Part shown: positions 26,250-33,112 of the stretch, piece by piece
Numbering within the stretch: the stretch's first letter is position 1
Layout: each line of letters begins with the position of its first letter
IMG/VR virus record: IMGVR_UViG_3300042923_000281
Coordinates: 62,001-126,000 of that record
Source of the DNA: a virus
Direction: 5' to 3' (one strand)
Length of the DNA stretch: 64,000 nucleotides
The notes under the pieces: generated by a model
Database searches by the model: none
What the model was told of the DNA's origin: nothing
The model's input: only the letters and a program-made list of their open reading frames with translations
Program-made: the position numbers and the translations under genes

Positions 26250-26870
26250 TCAGGGTGTCGGTGTGCCAGCCAGTGCTTCAATGAGCGTGGCTTGTTCTGC
26301 AATGGTAGCGTCACGGGCTGCAAGCTCATCGCTCAGACGGATGATGGTCGCAGTCGATGTCTCGTTGTTGGTCTTGGCCGCTTCACGAGCAGCGGTGATC
26401 TGGATGTGCTGTTCTTCAGTGATGCTGTTGGTGACGGAGCCTCGAGCCAAGGTGACTTCCACATCCACACCCAGGTTGCCTTTGCAGGCTTCCTTCAGGG
26501 AGGCCATGACGTCATCGAGGTCACGGTAGTTGGCCCACATGCCCAAGTCCACGACACCGATCAGACGACTGTACGGTACGCTGCCCAGCCCCGGGTAGCT
26601 TTCCACGTAGGTGTCAGGCACATACAGCACGTTACCTGCACTGTCACGCAGGGCAATGACAATGGCTCCTTCAATCTGGTCTTCGACGTACGCAGTGGCA
26701 GTCAGACCGACGGGGTTGTAGACCAGCTTCAGGACGTCCTGACTGCGGGCAATCAGTTCACTGAAACTACGGTGAGCGGTGACGGTGTAACTCTTGGTAG
26801 GATCTGCTACGAACGGGGCTCGCAGCAAGAACGGACCCGAGATGTTCATCGGCGGAGTATTACGAGCCAT
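26250..26870 (-). CDS. Probable virion protein, 206 aa
   Basis: The ATG at 26870 follows GAGGA; the longer frame overlaps a terminator and is unlikely. The N-terminal two thirds looks beta-rich. The C-terminal 45 residues form a predicted helix (NNETSTATIIRLSDELAARD) that could be a coiled-coil or trimerisation end. Strong terminators lie on both sides, so it is its own unit. A structural role is a guess from composition. Confidence 0.6.
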   Translation of the reverse strand: MARNTPPMNISGPFLLRAPFVADPTKSYTVTAHRSFSELIARSQDVLKLVYNPVGLTATAYVEDQIEGAIVIALRDSAGNVLYVPDTYVESYPGLGSVPYSRLIGVVDLGMWANYRDLDDVMASLKEACKGNLGVDVEVTLARGSVTNSITEEQHIQITAAREAAKTNNETSTATIIRLSDELAARDATIAEQATLIEALAGTPTP

Positions 26871-26881
26871 AGCGTCCTCGG

Positions 26882-26926
26882 ACAAAGAAAAAAGAAAAGG
26901 GTGGCTAGGAGGGCCGAAGCCCTCCT
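26882..26926 (-). terminator. Rho-independent terminator
   Basis: AGGAGGGC/GCCCTCCT with a CGAA loop (26907-26926) is followed on the minus strand by CTTTTCTTTTTTCTTTGT. It closes the 26938-27474 gene. Confidence 0.85.
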
Positions 26927-26937
26927 GCCTAGAGCTG

Positions 26938-27474
26938 TCACATGATACCGGGGATCTGCCAGGGCATGGCATCCTTCAGTTTCACACGACGTTTCTTCAC
27001 GTACCGCTTGACTGCCCGATGTCGATGATTGGTGACCAACTCCATTGCAGCTTCGAAGTAGTGACCATGTGTGTTCTCGTTACCGGCATAAGCGATGCAC
27101 CCAGGCTCCTCAGCGATCGGTGTAGCGATGATCGCGTAGTAGTCTAGGTTACCCCTGTGCTGACGTCGTACGCAGACACCTACCGTCCCTGTGAGCCATT
27201 GCTTGTCGCGACGCTCATTGAGGATACGGCGCATGCCTTGCTGGAAGAACTCCCCGTGTTCGTACAGATACTTGATAGCTGCCTTGTAGGCTTCATCGGC
27301 ATCGCCGTACACGTTGTCGTGGAAGTAAGCCCGCTCAGTCAGGTTGTTGTCATTGTTAGGCGACACCACCCAACGTTCACGCCCTTCCGATTGATCTCGG
27401 TAAATGCCTTTGATGCGTGGCACCAATCCAAGACCATCAACGATGTAGCCAGAATCCAGAACTAATACAGACAT
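26938..27474 (-). CDS. Unknown protein, 178 aa
   Basis: The ATG at 27474 follows GGGG. The product ends in a strongly basic region (KRYVKKRRVKLKDAMP) and has a central aromatic-rich part. It could bind nucleic acid, but no domain is recognised. It is flanked by terminators upstream (27495) and downstream (26907), so it is a separate unit. Confidence 0.65.
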   Translation of the reverse strand: MSVLVLDSGYIVDGLGLVPRIKGIYRDQSEGRERWVVSPNNDNNLTERAYFHDNVYGDADEAYKAAIKYLYEHGEFFQQGMRRILNERRDKQWLTGTVGVCVRRQHRGNLDYYAIIATPIAEEPGCIAYAGNENTHGHYFEAAMELVTNHRHRAVKRYVKKRRVKLKDAMPWQIPGIM

Positions 27475-27494
27475 GTTAAACCCCATAGTGGTCT

Positions 27495-27517
27495 AGAGGG
27501 ACACAGGGCATCCCTCT
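27495..27517 (-). terminator. Hairpin between transcription units
   Basis: AGAGGGA/TCCCTCT stem downstream of the 27543-28391 gene. There is no long U-tract, so termination is likely but may be partial. Confidence 0.5.
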
Positions 27518-27542
27518 TCAGTTGATTATTCTTGATGCTGCC

Positions 27543-28391
27543 TTACGCAGCGATGTCTTTCAAGAAGAGCACGTACGCCTCAATGATGTCGTCTTCTTCC
27601 TGAGTGTACTCATAACGCCCGGAGCGGGAGCTGCCGTCGTTGATGTTGCTCTTGACCCATTCGGCAGAAGTACCGTGGTTGATGCTGAAGCCCGGAACAA
27701 CGCGGTTGTCGAACAGGTTCTTGACAAGGATGTCTTCACCCTTGTCGCCCACGTAGTTCCGATTGATCACCTGTACCGCTGCTTGAATGCGCACTCCGCA
27801 ATAAAGATTGAAGCAGTACTCTTCCAGCTCTTTACGCCCAGCTTTCGCCTGATCGCCTTTGAGGAAGTTGATCACGCCGGTGGACGCTTGCAGTGCACAG
27901 GTATCCAAGCGAGCACGTTCCACCGCATTGATCTCTTCACGCATCTGACGAGAACCACGGGTAGCCTGACGACGAGCACCATTGCCTTCATCGGCGCTGG
28001 CAGATTCATCGGGGACGTGACTGCGATCGAACTTGACCTCTACATCTTCACCGGACGAGAGACGGAAGTTCAGGTCGGACGGCGGGTTGTCAACGAAGTC
28101 TTCCGATGGAGGGAAGGCAGTTACCACCAGACGGAACTGACAGCCACGGTTGTGGATATGCTCCAGCGTCATGTCAGCTTTGAAATCACCCAGTGGGAAT
28201 TCGGCGAATTGATTCGGAGCGATCTCAGCACGGACCATGGTCACAGCGTTGATCTCTTGCAGCTTCTTGTTGAACAAGTAGCCAAAGTAGAAGTACGGGA
28301 AGGCCGCATCCACCAATTCAGGATTGACTGCCCATTTGTTAGCACGGACGATTTCAGGAGCTGCACGGCTAACAGTTTCTTTACGGATCAT
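27543..28391 (-). CDS. Unknown protein, 282 aa
   Basis: A soluble protein with a polar central linker (about residues 128-150, with SASADEGNGARRQ) joining two folded parts. No motif is recognised. The ATG at 28391 is preceded by AGGAAACACC. A hairpin at 28423-28446 separates it from the upstream gene. The function is unknown. Confidence 0.65.
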   Translation of the reverse strand: MIRKETVSRAAPEIVRANKWAVNPELVDAAFPYFYFGYLFNKKLQEINAVTMVRAEIAPNQFAEFPLGDFKADMTLEHIHNRGCQFRLVVTAFPPSEDFVDNPPSDLNFRLSSGEDVEVKFDRSHVPDESASADEGNGARRQATRGSRQMREEINAVERARLDTCALQASTGVINFLKGDQAKAGRKELEEYCFNLYCGVRIQAAVQVINRNYVGDKGEDILVKNLFDNRVVPGFSINHGTSAEWVKSNINDGSSRSGRYEYTQEEDDIIEAYVLFLKDIAA

Positions 28392-28422
28392 GGTGTTTCC
28401 TCGGAAAGGATTGCAATGGTGA

Positions 28423-28446
28423 AGAGGCTGGGATGTCCCAGCCTCT
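28423..28446 (-). terminator. Terminator-like hairpin
   Basis: The 11-bp perfect stem AGAGGCTGGGA/TCCCAGCCTCT with a two-base loop lies directly after the 28459-28860 gene. Confidence 0.6.
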
Positions 28447-28458
28447 ATTACGGGTGTG

Positions 28459-28860
28459 TTAACCGCCCAGCTTCTCGAACAGACGGAAGCACTTGGCAGT
28501 TTCTTCTTCGGTCAGGTCGATACGCTCGATCTGCGTCAGTTGTTGATCTGGACGGTACACCTTCCAGAAGCCCGGGCCAGGCAGGTCTTTGTCCTTACCG
28601 GACTTACGGACCACCAAGACCGTCAGATGAGGCAGGCCAGCTTCTTTGCAGAAGTTGAACACGTCGTACAGCACAGGCGAGATCGCTTGCGCCAGGGCAT
28701 TGCCAGAGGACGGCAGACCCAACATGATGGCCATGGTTTCGTAGTTGACAGTCTGGCGTTGGATCGCCATCAACTGCAACATGTTCAGGCAGTACAGCGC
28801 CTTGATCTGGCGGGTGTTCATGCCTTCGGTTACAGCGCGGTACGGGGATACAGCTTCCAT
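28459..28860 (-). CDS. Small winged-helix-like protein, 133 aa
   Basis: An N-terminal helical part (TVNYETMAIMLGLPSSGNALAQ, given here by position 38-60) looks like a helix-turn-helix. It is followed by a short segment with LPHLTVLVV and PGPGFW. The combination resembles a small HTH-type domain found at the edge of some nuclease and restriction-related proteins, where the LVV and PGxGF parts are conserved. The similarity is from memory of the pattern. Function unknown; DNA binding is possible. Confidence 0.6.
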   Translation of the reverse strand: MEAVSPYRAVTEGMNTRQIKALYCLNMLQLMAIQRQTVNYETMAIMLGLPSSGNALAQAISPVLYDVFNFCKEAGLPHLTVLVVRKSGKDKDLPGPGFWKVYRPDQQLTQIERIDLTEEETAKCFRLFEKLGG

Positions 28861-28873
28861 GGGAAGTCTCCAG

Positions 28874-29455
28874 CTACATTGGTAGCGATGAGTGAGGGGT
28901 TTGGGTTGGGAGCGTGGTTAAAGCGACTCCCATCAGACGTTGGATCTCGATCCGGTGGAAAGGGTAGAACAGATCGTCCACCGCTTCCAGATCGAGTTGT
29001 TCGACGATGGCCTCATTGAGGTCATTGCCATGGGCCCAGCACTGTCGGACATAAACCGACAGCATCTCCATCACGACCATAACGATGATCCGAAGGTACT
29101 TGACGTCACCTTTCAGAGCAAACTCACGAATCGCTTTGGAGAGCCCGTGACCCGCGATGAGAAGAGCATTCGCATCGTTAGGGTCAGCTATGCCGTCGCA
29201 CATAAAGGCTTGGCTAGCATTCTTGCCACAGAGGTTCAAGATCCGGATGGCAGCAATGGCACCCTTGACCGCATCGGCGGTATCAATCAATTGCTGTTTA
29301 CCGTCATTCCAGATCTTGCGATTGATGCTCAGCAAGTCTTGGTCTAACGCGGACAGCCTGTGAACTTTGCTTTGATCAGCGTACCCTTTCTGGTAGTACT
29401 GGTCGTGAAGCTCAACACGATACTGAAGCAGGTGAGACGACTTGCTAAACATCAT
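28874..29455 (-). CDS. Unknown helical protein, 193 aa
   Basis: Almost all helix-forming in composition, with hydrophobic helices around residues 75-95 and 125-145 that are not long enough to be clear membrane segments. It lies 13 bases upstream of the HTH-like gene. No motif is recognised. Confidence 0.63.
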   Translation of the reverse strand: MMFSKSSHLLQYRVELHDQYYQKGYADQSKVHRLSALDQDLLSINRKIWNDGKQQLIDTADAVKGAIAAIRILNLCGKNASQAFMCDGIADPNDANALLIAGHGLSKAIREFALKGDVKYLRIIVMVVMEMLSVYVRQCWAHGNDLNEAIVEQLDLEAVDDLFYPFHRIEIQRLMGVALTTLPTQTPHSSLPM

Positions 29456-29482
29456 TGCCTCCGATTCAGAGGACGCGGGTCC

Positions 29483-29692
29483 TCAGGGCTTATAAGTGAA
29501 ATAGAACATGTACGCGATGTACAATGCTCCGTAGATCAACAGAGCACCCAACGGGAAGTAGACCAGCACCAACATGAAAGGCCCGGGAGCCTTCTTCTGC
29601 GGGATGATCCACAACCACAAGGGTGTCATGACAAGGTGCACCACAGCAGACAAGAAGCCTGCTGCGATGATGAGTAACGAATTATCGGTCAC
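29483..29692 (-). CDS. Small two-helix membrane protein, 69 aa
   Basis: Two hydrophobic segments at about residues 5-29 and 38-64, separated by a short KKAPGP turn, give a hairpin topology. It lies nine bases from the DHH-family gene, so the two are co-transcribed. A holin role is possible for any such protein; nothing in the sequence decides it. Confidence 0.65.
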   Translation of the reverse strand: MTDNSLLIIAAGFLSAVVHLVMTPLWLWIIPQKKAPGPFMLVLVYFPLGALLIYGALYIAYMFYFTYKP

Positions 29693-29701
29693 GTCGAATC
29701 C

Positions 29702-30676
29702 TTACGGTGTGACACCTCGGAAGAGACCCCATGCAGCGGAGAGACGTTCGAGGATGGTGGGTGGTTTGCCGAGGATACGTGGCAGGTTCATACTGCCAGT
29801 AGCCGGATGGGCGATGGAGAACGCTGAAGCTTCAGCATGACCACCACCACCGAACATCTCGGAAATGGTAGACGTGTCGAAGCCACCCTTACGAGCCCGA
29901 AGGCTGTAGACGGTGCGTTCTTTACGGCGGGTGTACAGAACCACAAAATCGTACTTGCCGCTCAGACGATCACCGATCTCATTACGCAGATGGTGAGGCG
30001 CATTGACCATGACGTAGCGTAGACCAGCATCGGTCTCGAAGACTTCAAGGTATTCCTTGATGACACTGCGGATGATCTTGTCGTCGTACTTGAGCAGGGC
30101 ATTACCCACCGCCAAGTATTCCGCTGGGATGTCATCGCCGTGTGCCATCAGGTCAGCGACACGCTCGATAGTCAAGCCGCCGTTGATCAACCACGCGTTG
30201 AGCGCCTTGGTCTCAGGGAACTTGTGTTGCCACAGGTCGTAGTCTTGAATCAAGCGCAACGGCAGAGGCAGCTCAGCGTGCTCGATGTCTTCGATGTCGT
30301 TGAAGAACGCCCATGTCAAGACAGCACCAGAGTAGTCGTTGTCGAACAAGATGAATTTCATCTCACCCCGACGAAGGTACTTCAAGTACTCTTTGTAGGT
30401 CTTCACCCGGCGCATGACGTTTTCCAGCACCGCGGCAGTCTTGTGATGGTCGATGATCAGGATCGACTCGACTTCAGCTTCGATTGCACTCAGCATCTTT
30501 TTAGGGATGCTCAAGTCAACCATGATCACGTGAGAACCAAACACTTCAACCGGCAGTTCCTCACCGTACTGGTAAGGGATGTACTTGGCATCAGCGCCGT
30601 AGTGAGCTGACGCAGCCCAGGCAGCAACAATGCCGTCATTGCAACCACGGTGGTACAGCACGATAGTTGGTTTCAT
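29702..30676 (-). CDS. DHH-family phosphoesterase, 324 aa
   Basis: Metal-binding motifs appear in family order: D14 in HRGCNDG, D54 in VDLS, and the D76-H77-H78 signature in IIDHHKT. The C-terminal DHHA1 part is present with GGGGHAEASAF. Known relatives include RecJ-like nucleases, oligoribonucleases and cyclic dinucleotide hydrolases. The length and short linker favour the small-substrate (nanoRNase-like) branch, though this is a judgement by eye. It would help recycle nucleotides or degrade signalling dinucleotides. The start at 30676 is preceded by GAGAACATC. Confidence 0.8.
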   Translation of the reverse strand: MKPTIVLYHRGCNDGIVAAWAASAHYGADAKYIPYQYGEELPVEVFGSHVIMVDLSIPKKMLSAIEAEVESILIIDHHKTAAVLENVMRRVKTYKEYLKYLRRGEMKFILFDNDYSGAVLTWAFFNDIEDIEHAELPLPLRLIQDYDLWQHKFPETKALNAWLINGGLTIERVADLMAHGDDIPAEYLAVGNALLKYDDKIIRSVIKEYLEVFETDAGLRYVMVNAPHHLRNEIGDRLSGKYDFVVLYTRRKERTVYSLRARKGGFDTSTISEMFGGGGHAEASAFSIAHPATGSMNLPRILGKPPTILERLSAAWGLFRGVTP

Positions 30677-30683
30677 GATGTTC

Positions 30684-31064
30684 TCAGAATTTGACGAGGT
30701 CGTAAGTGATGACGTCGGCCACGGAGGCCTTGGTCACAATGCGAGCACCGAACGCCAAGCGCTCATGTTGCCCGCGGTCGAGGATCTGCTTGACGGTCTT
30801 GGCATGAGGACCAAACGCTTCGATGGTCCCGTAGACATTTCCGTTTTCGTCAAGGCGCAGCTTGGTGATGCGTGCACAGACGCGGTCATCCAGCACTGCA
30901 CGGTAACGATCAGCCTTTTCGTTGATGCTGGCACCGGGCATCAGCCGAGGAGCACCGAACTCACTGTAGAGTCCGCCTGCTTCAGCCTTGGCTTTGAGTT
31001 TCTCAAAGGTGCCTTGTGTGATGGTCTGTTGACCAATGCCCAGCTTTACTTCAGCTTCGCTCAT
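30684..31064 (-). CDS. Unknown conserved-type phage protein, 126 aa
   Basis: The C-terminal half runs VYGTIEAFGPHAKTV, a short helix, AFGARIV, and a final ITYDLV strand. That layout recalls the barrel core of phage prohead proteases and related capsid-assembly proteins, but the catalytic residues of those proteases cannot be placed. It lies between the DHH gene and a 116-aa gene, with an 8-base gap on each side. The function is unknown. Confidence 0.6.
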   Translation of the reverse strand: MSEAEVKLGIGQQTITQGTFEKLKAKAEAGGLYSEFGAPRLMPGASINEKADRYRAVLDDRVCARITKLRLDENGNVYGTIEAFGPHAKTVKQILDRGQHERLAFGARIVTKASVADVITYDLVKF

Positions 31065-31071
31065 GTCCGCC

Positions 31072-31422
31072 TCAATGCGTAGTGGTGATGTTGGCAGAGC
31101 AGTCTTGGACTGTCCCTGCGGTCAGGTCGATCGCAATGAACGCAGCCACATCGGTTGCTTGGCCCTCTTGATCCACCTTCATTAGGTGGAAGAAGACCCG
31201 CTCATGGTCATCCATGCCTTGCTCACTGGCGTCAAAGATGAAGTCAGTCTTCCCGGTCAACATGGAGCCCAGGTAGGTGATGTTGTAACCACTGTCACGC
31301 AGGACTTCGATGGAGGTGAAGATCATCTCCGTCAACGGTTGTGCGCAGGCAGGGTTTTGTTCTTTGACGTAAGCGATAGCACGCTCGATGTCATTCGCGA
31401 TCAGCAGATCTGGCTTATTCAT
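31072..31422 (-). CDS. Unknown protein, 116 aa
   Basis: A soluble alpha/beta-type small protein. No motif is recognised. It is in a compact operon 32928 to 29483, between the dCTP deaminase and the 126-aa gene. Confidence 0.65.
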   Translation of the reverse strand: MNKPDLLIANDIERAIAYVKEQNPACAQPLTEMIFTSIEVLRDSGYNITYLGSMLTGKTDFIFDASEQGMDDHERVFFHLMKVDQEGQATDVAAFIAIDLTAGTVQDCSANITTTH

Positions 31423-31437
31423 GGTGTCTGTGCTCTG

Positions 31438-32271
31438 TTAGACGCGTGCCAGTGTCAGGCCGCGTTGTCCTTGGTATTTGCCCATCTTGTCTTTGTACGA
31501 ACGCAGGCATGTTTCATCGCCTTGGAAGAAGACGAACTGAGCGATACCTTCTTCGAGGTAGCAGCGGACCGGACTGTTGGTCACGTTAGCCACTTCGATG
31601 ACCACCTCACCTTCAAACTCAGGCTCGATGGGTGTCACGTTGCAGATCAAGGCAGAGCGTGCATAAGTACTCTTGCCCAGCACGATCACGAGCACGTCAC
31701 GCGGGATGCGGAAGAACTCCATGGTCGGTGCCTGAATGTAACTGTGGGCAGGGATCAGAACGTAGCGTGCCCCGTCCTCATCAACGCGAATGAAGGGCGT
31801 AGCAAAGTTCTTCTCCGACATGCGCTTCGGGTCGATCTCCGGCATGAACACATTGGTGAAGACCTTGATCTGGTCGGGGTCACCTTTAATGCGTACGTCG
31901 TAGCCGTAGGAGGACGCACCGAACGAGATAACCTTACGGGCATGCGATGGTGGCTCTTCACCGTACGGCACGTCCACAGGCTCACCAGAGACCCGATCCA
32001 CGTAACGCACTGGTTTATCAAAAGCCCCTTCAATCATGGGCTTCCAATTGTCCAGCAGCTTACGACCTTCCACCGAGTTATCGATAGGAATGGCGATGTG
32101 CTTTCGAGGAGGACGTTTAACCCCTATCTCAGGGTAGTCGTTGATCGCTTGCTGTTCGTACTGCGAGTACGGCGGACCCACCATCATGTCTCGGGCACCG
32201 TGACGACCGTAGAAATGATGGGTGGGCTTAGTGTTCTGCCGGATTATCCAGCGATCAGATTTTAAGCTCAT
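31438..32271 (-). CDS. dcd: dCTP deaminase with N-terminal insertion, 277 aa
   Basis: The family core is clear: SDRWI at the start, ISFGASSYGYDVR (115-127), FTN, then GKSTYARSALICNVTP (199-214). EGEVVIE follows with catalytic-type E226, and KYQGQRG lies near the end. dCTP deaminase makes dUTP from dCTP and feeds thymidylate synthesis. Bacterial enzymes are about 190 residues; here about 65 extra residues (roughly 13-77) lie between the first helix and the MIEGAF segment. It overlaps the 110-aa gene by ATGA and lies upstream of nrdA in the opposite orientation, so nucleotide genes are neighbours. Confidence 0.88.
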   Translation of the reverse strand: MSLKSDRWIIRQNTKPTHHFYGRHGARDMMVGPPYSQYEQQAINDYPEIGVKRPPRKHIAIPIDNSVEGRKLLDNWKPMIEGAFDKPVRYVDRVSGEPVDVPYGEEPPSHARKVISFGASSYGYDVRIKGDPDQIKVFTNVFMPEIDPKRMSEKNFATPFIRVDEDGARYVLIPAHSYIQAPTMEFFRIPRDVLVIVLGKSTYARSALICNVTPIEPEFEGEVVIEVANVTNSPVRCYLEEGIAQFVFFQGDETCLRSYKDKMGKYQGQRGLTLARV

Positions 32272-32600
32272 TTGGCTGAGACCTGTTCCTGCTCTTGAGT
32301 CGAGAACATCATGTTCCGGATCTCATCATCGAGCTTCTTGATGTAGGACACCTGTTTACGCATTTCTTCGCCGTAGAACATGGTGTCGATGAGAGTGGGC
32401 TTGCAGCAGATGTCCGCGAAGCGACTCACCTGCTCGATCATCTCGCGGTAGAGTGCCCTGATTTCCTCAGAGTGCCCGCTGTAGCCGACGAAGATGTCAG
32501 TGACGACCAGTCTGCGAATGGCCTTGTGGCTGATCTTGATGCTTTCGTACAGTCTGCGGCGCTCTTCATGGCGAGCACGCAGTCGTTTAATCCAGCCCAT
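32268..32600 (-). CDS. Small helical protein, 110 aa
   Basis: A charged helical protein with an Arg-rich N-terminus (KRLRARHEERRRL), overlapping the dCTP deaminase start by four bases. Coupled translation suggests a linked role. No motif is recognised. Confidence 0.65.
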   Translation of the reverse strand: MGWIKRLRARHEERRRLYESIKISHKAIRRLVVTDIFVGYSGHSEEIRALYREMIEQVSRFADICCKPTLIDTMFYGEEMRKQVSYIKKLDDEIRNMMFSTQEQEQVSAK

Positions 32601-32610
32601 TGCATTTCCC

Positions 32611-32928
32611 CTAAGCTATTTCTGGCAGGCGAGCGTTGTGACGCTCTCTTAATGTCAAGGCCAGGTTCATACGCCCTGTCGAGACACCGTACCCGTTCTT
32701 TACAGCGTAGTTCCTGACCAGCTTGGTGACTTGGTTACGAACCTTGTCAAACTCCCCTTCTTTCAACTGCGTGGCGAAGTAGTCCCCAACGAAGTACACG
32801 GTCACACTACCGGACTTCCTACATTCCTCATCCTTTACCGTGACCGTTCCGAGTTTGCGAAACCCCGGTAACTCGATCAAGCTAACGACGAGCTTTTCAT
32901 TAAGCTTGTGTATTGTTAGCGCTTCCAT
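32611..32928 (-). CDS. Unknown protein, 105 aa
   Basis: First gene of the minus-strand operon that runs to 29483. The small alpha/beta-like chain has an Arg-rich end (LTLRERHNARLP). The upstream 184-base divergent region holds AT-rich sequence (TCAGTTATATGTACATCAG on the minus strand) that could be its promoter. Confidence 0.62.
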   Translation of the reverse strand: MEALTIHKLNEKLVVSLIELPGFRKLGTVTVKDEECRKSGSVTVYFVGDYFATQLKEGEFDKVRNQVTKLVRNYAVKNGYGVSTGRMNLALTLRERHNARLPEIA

Positions 32929-33009
32929 AAATCCCCCTGATGTACATATAACTGACCCCTTCGTTTTTATTTTACAGTGGTCTCGAAACGATAATGTGTG
33001 GTTACAATA

Positions 33010-33056
33010 CGGTTCAATTTACAAAATAAATAGACCCCCGATACATTATGCATAGA
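33010..33056 (+). promoter_or_regulatory. Promoter-like element upstream of nrdA
   Basis: GGTTCAATTT, an AT-rich spacer, then CGATACATTATGC on the plus strand. It is a loose match to the minus-strand element family and the only plus-strand copy noticed. It would start the nrdA-nrdB unit. Confidence 0.4.
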
Positions 33057-33112
33057 GGACCAAACATTCTTCAAATCTGGTCTCAGAATCACTAGCTAAG
33101 GCACAGCACACC

